Shown: positions 36,007 through 46,148, numbered from the stretch's first letter. The stretch is DNA of 64,000 nt from Salmonirosea aquatica (GCF_009296315.1 NZ_WHLY01000002.1:186001-250000); one strand, 5' to 3'. The notes: generated by a model from the letters alone, not told the origin. Numbers and translations are program-made.

Positions 36007-36801
36007 ATGAATAGAACTGTCAAGGATAAAATAAAAAAGTTTTTTTCTTTTACAAATCTGTATGTTGATTTTTTGACAAGCAGGGAAGATATAGTAGAGT
36101 TCATAAGAACTATTAGGCCAAAAATAACAAACATTGATTTAATTAGAATAGGACCTCATGGGGATGGAGGATATTTAATCCCGAATGACTTGATTGGTGT
36201 GAATGTATGCTTTTCACCTGGGGTTGGAACTCTAAGCTATTTTGAAGAAGAATGTGTAGAAAAATATGGGATGAAAATATATCTTGCTGATAATTCAGTT
36301 AATGCCCCTAGCATAAATAATAAAAATTTCAATTTTATTAAAAAGCATATCGGAATTGCAAATAGTGAACATATGATTACAATGGAAAGATGGATAGAAA
36401 ATATGGAAGAAGATAATTCCGATCTCTTACTTCAAATGGATATTGAAGGCAATGAATACCTTTCTATACTATCTATGCCCCAAAAACTTTTGAATAGATT
36501 TAGAATAATTTCAATTGAATTTCATGATTTACAGAACATCTGGGGAAAAGACTTTTATTCAACAGCTAAAAGTACATTCGAAAAATTACTTGAAAATCAT
36601 GTATGTGTCCATTTGCATCCTAATAATTGTTGTGGTGCATTGAATATAAAAGGAATAGAAATACCTCGTGTATGTGAATTCACATTTATAAGGAAAGACA
36701 GAGTAAAAATATTGGGAAACGTGACTACTCCAAATCAACTAGATTCTGACAATAGAGGTAATCCAACTCTTACTTTATCAGACATTTGGTATAAAGATTA
36801 A
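36007..36801 (+). CDS. FkbM-family methyltransferase
   Basis: 264 residues. The start of the core reads LIRIGPHGDGGYLIPND, a signature of the Methyltransf_21/FkbM group; then CFSPGVGTLSYFEEECVEKY (SAM-binding loop), KIYLADNS, LLLQMDIEGNEYLSILSMP (D-x-E-G block) and IISIEFHD. FkbM-type enzymes O-methylate sugars or polyketides. The gene follows the Zn-ribbon methyltransferase by 36 bases on the same strand. Sugar O-methylation of the polymer is the likely role. Confidence 0.82.
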   Translation: MNRTVKDKIKKFFSFTNLYVDFLTSREDIVEFIRTIRPKITNIDLIRIGPHGDGGYLIPNDLIGVNVCFSPGVGTLSYFEEECVEKYGMKIYLADNSVNAPSINNKNFNFIKKHIGIANSEHMITMERWIENMEEDNSDLLLQMDIEGNEYLSILSMPQKLLNRFRIISIEFHDLQNIWGKDFYSTAKSTFEKLLENHVCVHLHPNNCCGALNIKGIEIPRVCEFTFIRKDRVKILGNVTTPNQLDSDNRGNPTLTLSDIWYKD

Positions 36802-37041
36802 GAACAATTTTGTGCTAAGGATTTAGCTACTACATTAGTTTTATATTCATGTTTCTAGAAAATCATTTGGAAAACGAAAGTTAGGTTTTGGTGGTTCAGA
36901 TTCTGAAATAACCTACAATATTAAGGATTCCTTGCATTCTCAAATGTATATTTGCTTGAAAGTATTTTTTAATTTGTCTAGGATCAGTAAATCAAAAATT
37001 ATTTTGAATCGAATTCTTAGCAAAATACTACTAACTAATTT

Positions 37042-38427
37042 ATGTCATCCTCAATTAGGAGAAATTTAATTAAAAATGGTATTGCAAATAGTCTGAAGAA
37101 ATTTGTAAATATTGGCGAGCAACTAGCCCTAGTTCCATTTCTAATTTCATCGTGGGGTGCTCCATTTTATGGGGAATGGATAACATTAACTATTTTACCA
37201 AGTGTACTTTCATTTACCAATGTTGGTATTGGGTCGTCTGCTGCAAACTTAATGGTGCTTAGGTTTGCAAATGAAAATGTCAATGGTGCACGTAGTGCAG
37301 CAATATGTGGTATAAAAATGATTACATACACAATTTTTATAGCATTAATTTTATCAGTCGTCTGTATCTTTATTCTGGATAAAATGCACCTTTTTGAAAA
37401 ATCCTTGATACCTAGAGAGGACTCAATTCTTACACTAGCAATTCTGATGTCAAGCCGTTATATTTTTTTTTATCAGCCTATATATGATGCTTATTTTCGT
37501 TGTTCGAGAAAAGCCTCAATGAGTATAAATTTACTGTCAGTTTATTCGTTGTCGAATCTACTGACTTCATTTATCGTATTATATAACCATGGGGGTGTTG
37601 TTGCACTCTCAATAACAAATCTATGTATTACTAGCATATTTCTTATATCCTATTCAATAATTGCTGAAAATATGATCCAGGGTTTATTCGAGAGAGGAAG
37701 TTTAGTTGAAACTTATAAATCGGATATAAAGACAATAATTACAAACGGCTTGGGATATTTAGGTTCTCCATTATGGCAAACGATTTATTTTCAAGGGAGT
37801 ACGCTTGTAGTTAGGGTCGTTCTAGGCCCAACTACAGTCGCATTATATAATACTTTAAGGGCAATGACTAGATCAGCCAATCAGCTATTCGGACTGATTC
37901 ATGATACAGTATTTTCAGAGTTACAATTTGAAATTGGAGCAGGTAGATTGGATAAAGCAAGAAAACTTTTCCGTATTTGTCTGGGACTAACAGTATTTAT
38001 TTCTATCATAGGTATGATTATTCTAGCAATTTTCGGCCCACAGCTGTATAATTTATGGACCCAGAACCTTTTTAACCCACCAAAAACTCTTTGGATTATT
38101 TTTATAATGGGAATTGGATTTAATGCTTTATGGTATACAGCAGGGGTTGTTTTCTTTGCACTTAATAAAACTGTTAATTTCGCAATTATATGTGTAACTA
38201 GCTCTATTTTTTCAGTTTTATTTGCTTATCTTTTGAGCGTTAGGTTTGGCATACTAGGTGCAGCCATAGGCGCATTTTCTTTTGATGTAATTTTAGCAGT
38301 GTATGTTATACCCGTTTGCTGTAGATATATATACCAGTCTATCTATACATTACCAATAGATATTATAAGGGACATGAAGACATACCTATATAACTTATTA
38401 AATAAACTATATTTATCATCAAAATAA
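37042..38427 (+). CDS. Second Wzx-type flippase (MOP superfamily)
   Basis: 461 residues with about 12-14 predicted membrane helices. The N-terminus NGIANSLKKFVNIGEQLALV is basic and amphipathic, and PSVLSFTNVGIGSSAANLMV, ITNGLGYLGSPLWQTIYFQG and GPTTVALYNTLRAMTRSANQ are typical Wzx blocks. AT-rich codon use distinguishes it from the GC-rich flippase at 13295-14662. It would flip the lipid-linked repeat made by the cassette enzymes. Having two flippases suggests two distinct lipid-linked products. Confidence 0.88.
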   Translation: MSSSIRRNLIKNGIANSLKKFVNIGEQLALVPFLISSWGAPFYGEWITLTILPSVLSFTNVGIGSSAANLMVLRFANENVNGARSAAICGIKMITYTIFIALILSVVCIFILDKMHLFEKSLIPREDSILTLAILMSSRYIFFYQPIYDAYFRCSRKASMSINLLSVYSLSNLLTSFIVLYNHGGVVALSITNLCITSIFLISYSIIAENMIQGLFERGSLVETYKSDIKTIITNGLGYLGSPLWQTIYFQGSTLVVRVVLGPTTVALYNTLRAMTRSANQLFGLIHDTVFSELQFEIGAGRLDKARKLFRICLGLTVFISIIGMIILAIFGPQLYNLWTQNLFNPPKTLWIIFIMGIGFNALWYTAGVVFFALNKTVNFAIICVTSSIFSVLFAYLLSVRFGILGAAIGAFSFDVILAVYVIPVCCRYIYQSIYTLPIDIIRDMKTYLYNLLNKLYLSSK

Positions 38428-38495
38428 TCTTACCCTTGAAGTTGAAAATTAAGTAATAAAATTTAAGTTAAAAATCACTTAAGTTTTTAATTAAT

Positions 38496-39017
38496 ATGTT
38501 TAAAAGCCGACTGAAAAAAATATTGGGGGCAAAATTTTCAATTTTCCTAAAACAATATTATCCTCTATCCAAGGAGAAGATCTCTTTATTGCTCACTAAG
38601 CATCAATTTAAGCATTTTGGAAGTAGAAGTGCCTTTGCAGTTGGAGTTAGAATAGATGGTAAAAATAGTGTTTCGATCGGAGATGATACCGATATTGGTG
38701 CTTATGTACATATTTATGGAGGTGGTGGTGTAATAATTGGCAATAGAGTCCTTATTGCTTCACATGTAACAATCACAAGTTTAACACACGATTATACCTA
38801 TAAGACGATAAAGTTTGCTCCAATTATAAGTAAGGAAATTCGTATTCAGGATGACGTTTGGATAGGTACTCATGCGGTCATTTTGCCAGGTATTACAGTT
38901 GGAAAAGGGGCTGTTATTGCTTGTGGTGCTATTGTTACGAAAGATGTTCCAGAAATGGCAATTGTAGGTGGAGTTCCGGCTAAAATATTAAAATATAGAA
39001 AAATTTTAAATTATTAG
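38496..39017 (+). CDS. Hexapeptide-repeat acyltransferase
   Basis: 173 residues. Left-handed beta-helix turns are evident ([78 protein letters not shown]) with the closing [11 protein letters not shown]. The catalytic His is in SLTHDYTY. This is the WbbJ/maltose O-acetyltransferase type; acetylates a sugar of the repeat unit. It lies 68 bases after the flippase and 89 bases before a GT4. Confidence 0.88.
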   Translation: MFKSRLKKILGAKFSIFLKQYYPLSKEKISLLLTKHQFKHFGSRSAFAVGVRIDGKNSVSIGDDTDIGAYVHIYGGGGVIIGNRVLIASHVTITSLTHDYTYKTIKFAPIISKEIRIQDDVWIGTHAVILPGITVGKGAVIACGAIVTKDVPEMAIVGGVPAKILKYRKILNY

Positions 39018-39106
39018 AGAAAATTATTTAAAAAGTTTTCAATTTCGAAGGTTTAGTTACATTTGCTGCTTCAATACTTCTAATATTAATTTTTAAAAAT
39101 ATAGTA

Positions 39107-40384
39107 ATGAAAGACAAATTGCCGATTAAAGTAATAATTTCGGCTGGACCAGGAAGGCTTCATTTGATACAATCAGCGGTTGAATTAAAAAAAGTGGATG
39201 TGGATGTTAAAGTAATTACGGGATGGATACCTGGAAAGATGTTTTCAGATTCATTTGTAGACTGGATGGGTGGTTGGGTTGGACGAAAAAATAATCTAGC
39301 GCATGCATTAAAAAAAAGGAACCCTGCTGAATTAGAAAGATCGGAGTTAAAAAGCTGCGGTATAGCTGAATTTTTCATTCAATTTCTCTTTCTATTATCA
39401 AAGTTTAAATTAATTTCTCGCAATAAAAGTGCTTTGATTGGCTGGACGGCCTTTGGTCTACAATCAAAAAAATACATTAAAAATGCCGACATATTTCATG
39501 TTAGGGGTGGGGCAGGTGCCGGAGGTGTTTTTGCTTATGCTAAAAACAAAAATATGAAAGTTATTGTGGATTATAGTATTGCCCACCCAAATGAGCTAAG
39601 TAATCAGATTGAGAAATCAATAAATAAGACAGGTGCTAATTTTAACAAATACATCAGTTTACATCCTAAGGACACCTTCTGGAAAATGGTTTTAAGAAGC
39701 TGCGATTTTGCAGATATGCTGGTTGTAAATTCTGATTACGTAAAATGGTCTTTTATCAAAGAAGGGTATCCCGAACATAAAATTAAAGTAGTTTATTGGG
39801 GAGTAAATTCCGAATTCAATATACAAAAGCAAATATATTATTCAACTTCACAAATCAGACTTATTTTTACTGGTGCATTTGGTTTACGTAAAGGCGCTGG
39901 CCTGATTATTGCCGCTTTGACAGAGTTAAAAAATCGTAATATAGATTTTACTTTTGATATAGTGGGTAGCGTAACTGGTGAGATTTCGATACCACGTTGG
40001 ATGCAAGTTTCCCCAAATATTGTTTTTCATGGTCATTTATCTCAAGATAAAATGAAATCTATATTGCTAGCTAGTGACATATATATATTCCCTACTTACA
40101 CTGAGGGTTGTGCACAATCAGTTAAAGAGGCTATGTCTGTAGGCCTTCCAGTTATCACAACAAGACAGAGCGGAGTTCCTATCATACACAAAGTAGACGG
40201 TTGGTTGATCGATGATGATAGTATAGAAGCTTTAATATCCGCAATTTTGGAACTATCTAATAATCCAGATTTACGACAAAGAATAGGATCACAAGCTGCT
40301 AAAACGATAAAATTGAATCATACATGGGAAATTTATGCAAAAAATATGAAATCGGTGTACTACGATCTTCTAAATGATGAATAG
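39107..40384 (+). CDS. Family 4 glycosyltransferase
   Basis: 425 residues. KVIISAGPGRLHLIQSAVEL at the N-terminus, DIFHVRGGAGAGGVFAYAKN in the acceptor domain, LIFTGAFGLRKGAGLIIAAL at the start of the donor domain and IFPTYTEGCAQSVKEAMSVG as the E-x7-E region are all GT-B/GT4 features. The acceptor-domain stretch HPNELSNQIEKSI is also found in related capsule transferases. It overlaps the polymerase start by 11 bases, so the two are coupled. Sugar unknown. Confidence 0.87.
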   Translation: MKDKLPIKVIISAGPGRLHLIQSAVELKKVDVDVKVITGWIPGKMFSDSFVDWMGGWVGRKNNLAHALKKRNPAELERSELKSCGIAEFFIQFLFLLSKFKLISRNKSALIGWTAFGLQSKKYIKNADIFHVRGGAGAGGVFAYAKNKNMKVIVDYSIAHPNELSNQIEKSINKTGANFNKYISLHPKDTFWKMVLRSCDFADMLVVNSDYVKWSFIKEGYPEHKIKVVYWGVNSEFNIQKQIYYSTSQIRLIFTGAFGLRKGAGLIIAALTELKNRNIDFTFDIVGSVTGEISIPRWMQVSPNIVFHGHLSQDKMKSILLASDIYIFPTYTEGCAQSVKEAMSVGLPVITTRQSGVPIIHKVDGWLIDDDSIEALISAILELSNNPDLRQRIGSQAAKTIKLNHTWEIYAKNMKSVYYDLLNDE

Positions 40385-41651
40385 GAAAACATTACGATCA
40401 ATTTCGAAATTTTCCTCTTTCTTTTATGCTGCAATAACCAGTATAAAAGTAAGTTTTATCGGACAGATTGGTTCAAATGAAATTTTCGCATCTTTAAATT
40501 TGTTGTCAATTGGGAAATGGAAAAAGCTTAACCATGGAGTACCCGATTTAAAGATTGTCAATTATGCATATATTTTGTTTTTGATTTCTCAAATTCTTAG
40601 TGATCTTGTCAATCACTCTACTCTTTTCGATTCTGCAAGAGGACTTGCTAATATTGTTGTGGCAATTATAGTTACTAGTTTTTTGATGAGTATTATCTTG
40701 AAAAGATCCGAAAATATTATTTATTTTTTGATTGGCCTCATTGTTAGCTACTCTTTTTTTGGTATCGAAACTCACACAACAGAAGTGGAGGATATGGGTT
40801 TTTTAAAATTCAGGTTAGCACCTATACTAAACGCTTCACTTCTTCTAATTGTATATTATCTGCATAAGATTGGCTCAAATAAACTTTATCAATTTTTAAT
40901 TTTAATAGGATACAGTATATTTTGTTTACTATTTGATTTTAGATCTAATGGAATTATTTTTATGCTCTTAGCTATCTCTGTATATTCTAGGAATTTTTTT
41001 CTCACTTTGAGTATGACAAAAGTTTTTCCTAAATTATTAATTGGAGCAATTTTATTTCAAGTATTTTATAGTATTTATGTATCAGAAGTCCTAACAGGCA
41101 ATATTGGAGGAAAGCACTCTCGCATACAGTTGGCACTACTTGAAAATCCCTATAATCCATTTAATCTATTATTGGTTGGACGTTCCGGAGCCTACATTGC
41201 TGTATTGGCTATTATGGATAAGCCTGTTTTTGGTCATGGGTCTTGGGCTCCTGATCCAGGAGGAAAATATACCTTATTAAATTACAAACTTCAACAGGAG
41301 GATGAGAAATTTGCGGAAAGGTTTGATAGAGAAAATGGAAGGCTATTTATTCCAAGTCATTCAGTAATTTTAGGAGCTTGGGTTACTGCTGGATTTTTTG
41401 GATTCATTAGCATAGTGATTATTATGTTTCTATTTTATAAGAGAGCGTTTCTACTTTTGAGGTTTAAATCTTTTGCAAATAGCCCTTACTATTTAATAGT
41501 CATTTATTACATGGCGAGTAATTTTTGGACTTTTCTTTTTTCTCCGCTTCCACATATAAGAGAATCGATACCGATAACTCTTGCTTTTGTGCTTGTACTT
41601 TTTAGGAAACATGAAAATTTTGAAAAAGTGCCTACCTCTTCATTCATTTAA
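40374..41651 (+). CDS. Wzy-like O-antigen/EPS polymerase
   Basis: 425 residues, start at the ATG at 40374 (a second in-frame ATG is at 40377). About 10-11 hydrophobic helices, with a large loop at about 255-330 that contains VGRSGAYIAVLAIMDKPVFGHGSW and IPSHSVILGAWVTAGFFGF, the H-x-x-x-x-G... pattern of Wzy/ligase proteins. Sequence divergence is high, as usual for this family. Position between GT and GT genes and overlap with the upstream GT support polymerase of the cassette-specific repeat unit. Confidence 0.82.
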   Translation: MMNRKTLRSISKFSSFFYAAITSIKVSFIGQIGSNEIFASLNLLSIGKWKKLNHGVPDLKIVNYAYILFLISQILSDLVNHSTLFDSARGLANIVVAIIVTSFLMSIILKRSENIIYFLIGLIVSYSFFGIETHTTEVEDMGFLKFRLAPILNASLLLIVYYLHKIGSNKLYQFLILIGYSIFCLLFDFRSNGIIFMLLAISVYSRNFFLTLSMTKVFPKLLIGAILFQVFYSIYVSEVLTGNIGGKHSRIQLALLENPYNPFNLLLVGRSGAYIAVLAIMDKPVFGHGSWAPDPGGKYTLLNYKLQQEDEKFAERFDRENGRLFIPSHSVILGAWVTAGFFGFISIVIIMFLFYKRAFLLLRFKSFANSPYYLIVIYYMASNFWTFLFSPLPHIRESIPITLAFVLVLFRKHENFEKVPTSSFI

Positions 41652-41917
41652 ATACTGTTCAACAGTAACCTTAATTCTCCAAACGTTTTACTTTTAGGCG
41701 TAGCGATTAATCTAATTGGATTCGTCCAAATGGTTTAGCCCTTCTAAGATAAGATATTTTTCTATATATTCCTTAGAATTAACAATTTCTTTGAGGCTGT
41801 AAATTGCAAACTAATTTTCTATTTGTCTATATGTAAATTTGGTATTTAATAAATGTATTTGTAATAAAAATTGAAGAGAGCATATCTTATTATTAATTAT
41901 TTCTTTATTGTTTTTAG

Positions 41918-42089
41918 TGGCTTTGTTGCATGGCTCTAGGTAATCCGAAAATAGCTTCGATTGGCCCTAAAAAATTATTCATTAAGTAACTAATTCTACC
42001 AAATTATGGACCTACGAGGCTCTAAATAGGTATTTTTCCAAGGTAGAGCAAGGTAAAATCAGCCTTTCAGGAGCCATGCAACAAAGCCA
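41918..42089. mobile_element. MITE-like element, 19-base perfect inverted repeats and 7-base target duplication
   Basis: TGGCTTTGTTGCATGGCTC at 41918-41936 is repeated exactly in inverted orientation at 42071-42089. The 172-base unit is bracketed by the direct repeat TTTTTAG at 41911-41917 and 42090-42096, the mark of transposition. The terminal GGCTTTGTTG resembles ends of IS5-group elements (IS903 type), from memory. There is no transposase inside, so it is a non-autonomous element mobilised in trans. It fills the gap between the polymerase and the next GT, ending 18 bases before that GT start, and could carry its promoter. Confidence 0.8.
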
Positions 42090-42107
42090 TTTTTAGTTAT
42101 AGTGATT

Positions 42108-43235
42108 ATGGGATTAAAGATTGTTTTTCTGACATTAGGGGATGTATCCAAAATTGCCACTATGAAGCGGGCATTCGGAATGGCGAACCCTTTACATGAA
42201 ATGGGTTGGGATATTTCAATTATCTTAATGAATTGCTCTGAAAATAAAAAAAGAGCTTCACTTGAATGCAACGACTGGATAAAACTATATTATTTTGAAT
42301 CTGGAAGTGCATTTAGCGAAGTATATCAAAAAACCAAAATTCTAAAAAAAATTCAACCAGACTACATTTATATATGCTCATTTAGTATTCGGAATCTAAT
42401 TCCAAAGATTTTTCTCAGATTTAAGCCTAAAATAATAGTTGAACATAGTGAATTACGATCAGGTATTTTAGAATTAGATTATTTAAAAAAAATAATTGCA
42501 TACGGTTTTGAAGTATTTTCTATTTGGTACGCTGACATGATTGTGACAGCTAGCAATTATTTATATAATTATTTTAAAAAATTGATCTACAAGATTAATA
42601 ACGATATTTCTTTAGACTATTCCCCTTATGCATATAATGCTGAAATTTTAAGAAATGAATTTTTTCAATTTGATAATTTACCTACAAGATGTCCTGCGAA
42701 AAATATATTTCTTTATATGGGAACTATGACACGCAACTATGGACTTTTTACAATACTTGAAGCTGCTAAGATGTTAAAAAATGAGTGCTTTTGCTTTGAG
42801 GTGATTATGATTGGTCGTGGGCGGCATATTGAGGAAGCAAAAAATTATGTGGATCTATACAATTTAAGTGATGTTATTACTTTCGTTGGATATGTTAGTG
42901 AAGATAAACTGATGTCTTACTTTTATATTGCTGATGCTTTTATTGCACCTGTAAATAATACGATTCAGGATATTGCAAGGTGCCCAAGCAAAATCTATAT
43001 GTATTTACCTTTTAAGAAACCAATACTCACATGTAAAGTTGGTGAACCATATCAAATTTTTGGTGAGTCTGGAAATTATTTTGATAATGAAAATCCTTCG
43101 ACCTTGACTGAGTTATTTCAAAAAGTAATCGATAATAAATGTAACACTATGGATATTGACCCAGCATTGCATAGTTGGGAGAGAAGATCTATTGATTTTA
43201 ATTTTTGGGTCGTTAAAAATACTGATATTCGTTAA
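42108..43235 (+). CDS. Family 4 glycosyltransferase
   Basis: 375 residues from the ATG at 42108 (a GTG at 42102 is also in frame). The N-terminus GLKIVFLTLGDVSKIATMKR, PKIIVEHSELRSGILELDYL, the donor-domain start LYMGTMTRNYGLFTILEAAK, VITFVGYVSEDKLMSYFYIA and the C-terminal FIAPVNNTIQDIARCPSKIY match GT4-like enzymes, with the E-x7-E region weak or replaced by a CPSKIYMYL motif. Directly preceded by the MITE-like element. Sugar unknown. Confidence 0.82.
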   Translation: MGLKIVFLTLGDVSKIATMKRAFGMANPLHEMGWDISIILMNCSENKKRASLECNDWIKLYYFESGSAFSEVYQKTKILKKIQPDYIYICSFSIRNLIPKIFLRFKPKIIVEHSELRSGILELDYLKKIIAYGFEVFSIWYADMIVTASNYLYNYFKKLIYKINNDISLDYSPYAYNAEILRNEFFQFDNLPTRCPAKNIFLYMGTMTRNYGLFTILEAAKMLKNECFCFEVIMIGRGRHIEEAKNYVDLYNLSDVITFVGYVSEDKLMSYFYIADAFIAPVNNTIQDIARCPSKIYMYLPFKKPILTCKVGEPYQIFGESGNYFDNENPSTLTELFQKVIDNKCNTMDIDPALHSWERRSIDFNFWVVKNTDIR

Positions 43236-43420
43236 TTGGTATATTATTCTTCTGATTTTAATTTAATAAGTCAATTTGTACTATTATATTATGAATAATT
43301 TCAAAAATATTGACGGTAAATAATTATAACTCAAGCAGTTTTACTTTTAAATACATATGAAATTGACTCATTGCACACAAATTTTATTTTATTATTGATA
43401 GATAAATTATTTAATAAAGA

Positions 43421-43497
43421 TGTCAGGCTGAGCGGAGTCGAGGCCCCCGCACCGGAGGTCTTCGACCACTTGGCGTCCCTGTACGCTCAGAATGACA
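43421..43497. repeat. REP-like palindromic intergenic element
   Basis: A GC-rich 77-base block in strongly AT-rich DNA. Its ends TGTCAGGCTGAGCG and CGCTCAGAATGACA pair as an imperfect inverted repeat (12 of 14), and GAGTCGAGG / GTCTTCGAC add an inner stem. The word GTCAGGCTGAGCGGAGTCGA is one I recognise as a dispersed palindromic repeat in Bacteroidota. It lies in the 317-base gap between two GT4 genes; the rest of the gap is AT-rich and empty. Confidence 0.65.
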
Positions 43498-43552
43498 TAC
43501 CTCAAAAAATCTCTTTCTCTACAAATCAATTCACTTATCAATAAAGAACTAA

Positions 43553-44656
43553 ATGATAGGTATTTTAAATCCAATGATTCCACACTATCGTGAAGACTTT
43601 TTCAGAGGAATAAAGGAAAAAATTGACACCGAGGTATTTATTTTTTTTGATAATAACCGAATTGAAAAATTAAATTTTCAGAAAGGAAATTTAATTTCAA
43701 CTCATGTTAAATCTGTTAGCCTTGGGCCGATTTTAATATACGATTTCAGAAAATTGTTAAAATCTGATATCAAGGTTCTTGTTCTGATGTTAAATTTCTC
43801 ACAAATTTCCACTTGGTTACTTTTAATTTTTAAGCCATTTCATAGGAAGAAAATAATTTTGTGGGGGCAGGGAATATCAATTAAAAGGTATATTAAAGAA
43901 GAAACCAAGCCAAATTTTTTACTAAAATGGATGTTGCAGCTTTCTGACTCAGCTTGGTTTTATACTGAAAATGAACTTGAAATTTGGAAAAATCATATTC
44001 CAGTTTCTACATTTACTTATTTAAATAATACTATCTCTGACGTAGCTAAAATTTGTCATTTGAAATGTCAAGACATTTCTTTTTTAAAAAAAAAATATAA
44101 TATCATTCAAGAACGCATTTTAATCTTTTGTGCTAGGTTTAATGAAACTGAGAGGCGGACTGATTTGTTGATAAATATTATAAAGGAGCTCGATTGTTCG
44201 AAATTTGGTTTTATTATAATTGGCGAGGGCAAATTAAAACCTGACTTTCAGGGATTTAGTAATGTTTATGATTTTGGATCACTCTATGACTTAGAAACTA
44301 AAAAAGATCTTTTTCAAATTGCTGATATATATTTTCAACCAGCTTGGCTTGGTTTGTCAGTAGTTGAAGCGCTTGCATTTGGTAAGCCTATATTTACTTT
44401 TTCTAGGTCCAATGCAATTAAACAAGGTGTGGAGTATGGATACATCACACATAATTTTAACGGCATGATTTTTACAGAGTTTCAGCATTTTACAGAAACA
44501 GTATCAAATTTATCCCAAAGTGAAATTGATAGATTATCTTTAAACGCTAAGAAATTTGCTATTGATAATCTGAAACTAGATTTTATGATTTCACAAGCCT
44601 TATCTTCTATCAATAAGGTTTTATGTTTAATGATTGTGTTTATAACTTTTATTTGA
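43553..44656 (+). CDS. Family 4 glycosyltransferase
   Basis: 367 residues. MIGILNPMIPHYREDFFRGI is a common start of capsule GT4 proteins that bind the acceptor near HYR; WGQGISIKRYIKEE, ILIFCARFNETERRTDLLIN, FGFIIIGEGKLKPDF and FQPAWLGLSVVEALAFGKPI (E-x7-E area) complete the GT-B pattern. It begins 56 bases after the REP-like block. Very AT-rich codon use. Sugar unknown. Confidence 0.84.
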   Translation: MIGILNPMIPHYREDFFRGIKEKIDTEVFIFFDNNRIEKLNFQKGNLISTHVKSVSLGPILIYDFRKLLKSDIKVLVLMLNFSQISTWLLLIFKPFHRKKIILWGQGISIKRYIKEETKPNFLLKWMLQLSDSAWFYTENELEIWKNHIPVSTFTYLNNTISDVAKICHLKCQDISFLKKKYNIIQERILIFCARFNETERRTDLLINIIKELDCSKFGFIIIGEGKLKPDFQGFSNVYDFGSLYDLETKKDLFQIADIYFQPAWLGLSVVEALAFGKPIFTFSRSNAIKQGVEYGYITHNFNGMIFTEFQHFTETVSNLSQSEIDRLSLNAKKFAIDNLKLDFMISQALSSINKVLCLMIVFITFI

Positions 44657-44816
44657 TATTTTATTTAATTTCTTGCCATTATAAATTATCGATGATTGTT
44701 ATAATTATTGATTTATTGATTTATTTTTTTTAATTTAATATTTTATGGAATTTGATATCTATTTTTTTTAAATACTTTTTTTCAATGTGAAATTTTTAAA
44801 AGTTTATATTTAAGAA

Positions 44817-46148
44817 ATGGAAATAGACTCAACTGACGAAATGGGGAATTTCTTTTTTGGATTTCACGACCTCATACCATGGAACTCTAATGGCAATCGA
44901 TTAGCTACTCTCAGGATAGCAGATATTTCGACCCCTCCGAAAACTCATGTTTTCTGTGATTTTGGTTTTATTGAAAACAGAAAATTTATAAAACTTGGAG
45001 AAACCTATGCCTATAATTTCCCACAAGGTGCTAGGCAACAATGGGTAGGTAATTCAAATTTTTTGATTATTAATGATAAATTTGAAGATAAATGGATTTC
45101 TAAGGTTTATGACACTGATTCTTTACGACAAACGTCATTGCTACAATATCCTGCTCACGTAATAACTGATGATGGATGGGCTTTTGGTCTGAATTATTCT
45201 AGATTATTTAGGGTTGGTGGATATGGTTACACAGGTTTAAGGGACATTACGGCTAGTCATCATGCTCCCTCAACTGATGGTATTATAAAACATAATATTT
45301 ACACAGGAGAGTCTCATTTACTTGTTTCAATTCATACCGTTGCTTCGTTTGAAGCTAATTTGAATGCAGGTAAGCATCACTATATTACGCATTTAGTTTT
45401 GAACCCAAATCAAGATAGAATTGCCTTTTTGCATAGATGTAAACTAAGCGATGGTGGCGAAACTACTCGTCTAATGACTATTGGATGTGACGGAAGTAAC
45501 CTCCGATGTTTATCTAGCGGATTTTTAAGTCATTTTGATTGGAAAAATAACTACCAAATTGCCATATGGGGCCGCGTTGGTACTAATATTGAGGCTATAC
45601 GCAACTCGATTTTTTATAGAATTATGCCGACAAAACTATTATTTTTTATAAAATATATGGTGAAATCACTTATTTCAAATTACTATCCAAGAAAAACTCT
45701 TTCCTCTAATTCCCTTTTTAATTGGCTAGTTTTTAGCGATGAAGATTCCCCAACCTGTTCTCTTTTAGCCGATGGTATTCTATCTGAGGATGGGCATCCA
45801 TCATTTTGCCCGACTAATAGAGATTGGATGATTTGCGATACTTACCCAAATACTGAAGGGATCAGAACACTGTATCTTTTCCAATATAGTACTCAAAGAA
45901 AAATTGATCTTGGGTATTATAAAATGATCAGCAATAAACCCGATTTGGCTTCTTTGGGAGATTCTCTTGAAAATGTTGAAGCCTCTGTAATTAAGTCTTT
46001 CAAACTTGATAACTTAGCTTTCACTAGAAGTGGCTTGCATTGTGACCTGCATCCACGATGGAATAGAAATGGTACCACGGTATCCTTTGATTCAATCCAT
46101 GAGGGTGTTAGGCGTATTTATGAATATAATGTTGGAAGTATCGTCTAA
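44817..46148 (+). CDS. Unassigned protein with beta-propeller-like repeats
   Basis: 443 residues without signal peptide or membrane helix. I cannot assign a named family. The sequence has repeated strand-like blocks of the PD40/TolB type, for example NGNRLATLRIADI, LVLNPNQDRIAFLHRCKL, PSFCPTNRDWMICDTYPN and DLHPRWNRNGTTVSFDSIHE, spaced as blades of a propeller and each with a hydrophobic core and a P-x-x-x-x-I/W pattern. The beginning FFFGFHDLIPWNSNGNRLAT and repeated His/Asp pairs could form a binding or metal site. It lies between a GT4 and an asparagine synthetase, so a role in modifying or recognising the polymer is possible. Confidence is in the gene, not the function. Confidence 0.75.
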   Translation: MEIDSTDEMGNFFFGFHDLIPWNSNGNRLATLRIADISTPPKTHVFCDFGFIENRKFIKLGETYAYNFPQGARQQWVGNSNFLIINDKFEDKWISKVYDTDSLRQTSLLQYPAHVITDDGWAFGLNYSRLFRVGGYGYTGLRDITASHHAPSTDGIIKHNIYTGESHLLVSIHTVASFEANLNAGKHHYITHLVLNPNQDRIAFLHRCKLSDGGETTRLMTIGCDGSNLRCLSSGFLSHFDWKNNYQIAIWGRVGTNIEAIRNSIFYRIMPTKLLFFIKYMVKSLISNYYPRKTLSSNSLFNWLVFSDEDSPTCSLLADGILSEDGHPSFCPTNRDWMICDTYPNTEGIRTLYLFQYSTQRKIDLGYYKMISNKPDLASLGDSLENVEASVIKSFKLDNLAFTRSGLHCDLHPRWNRNGTTVSFDSIHEGVRRIYEYNVGSIV

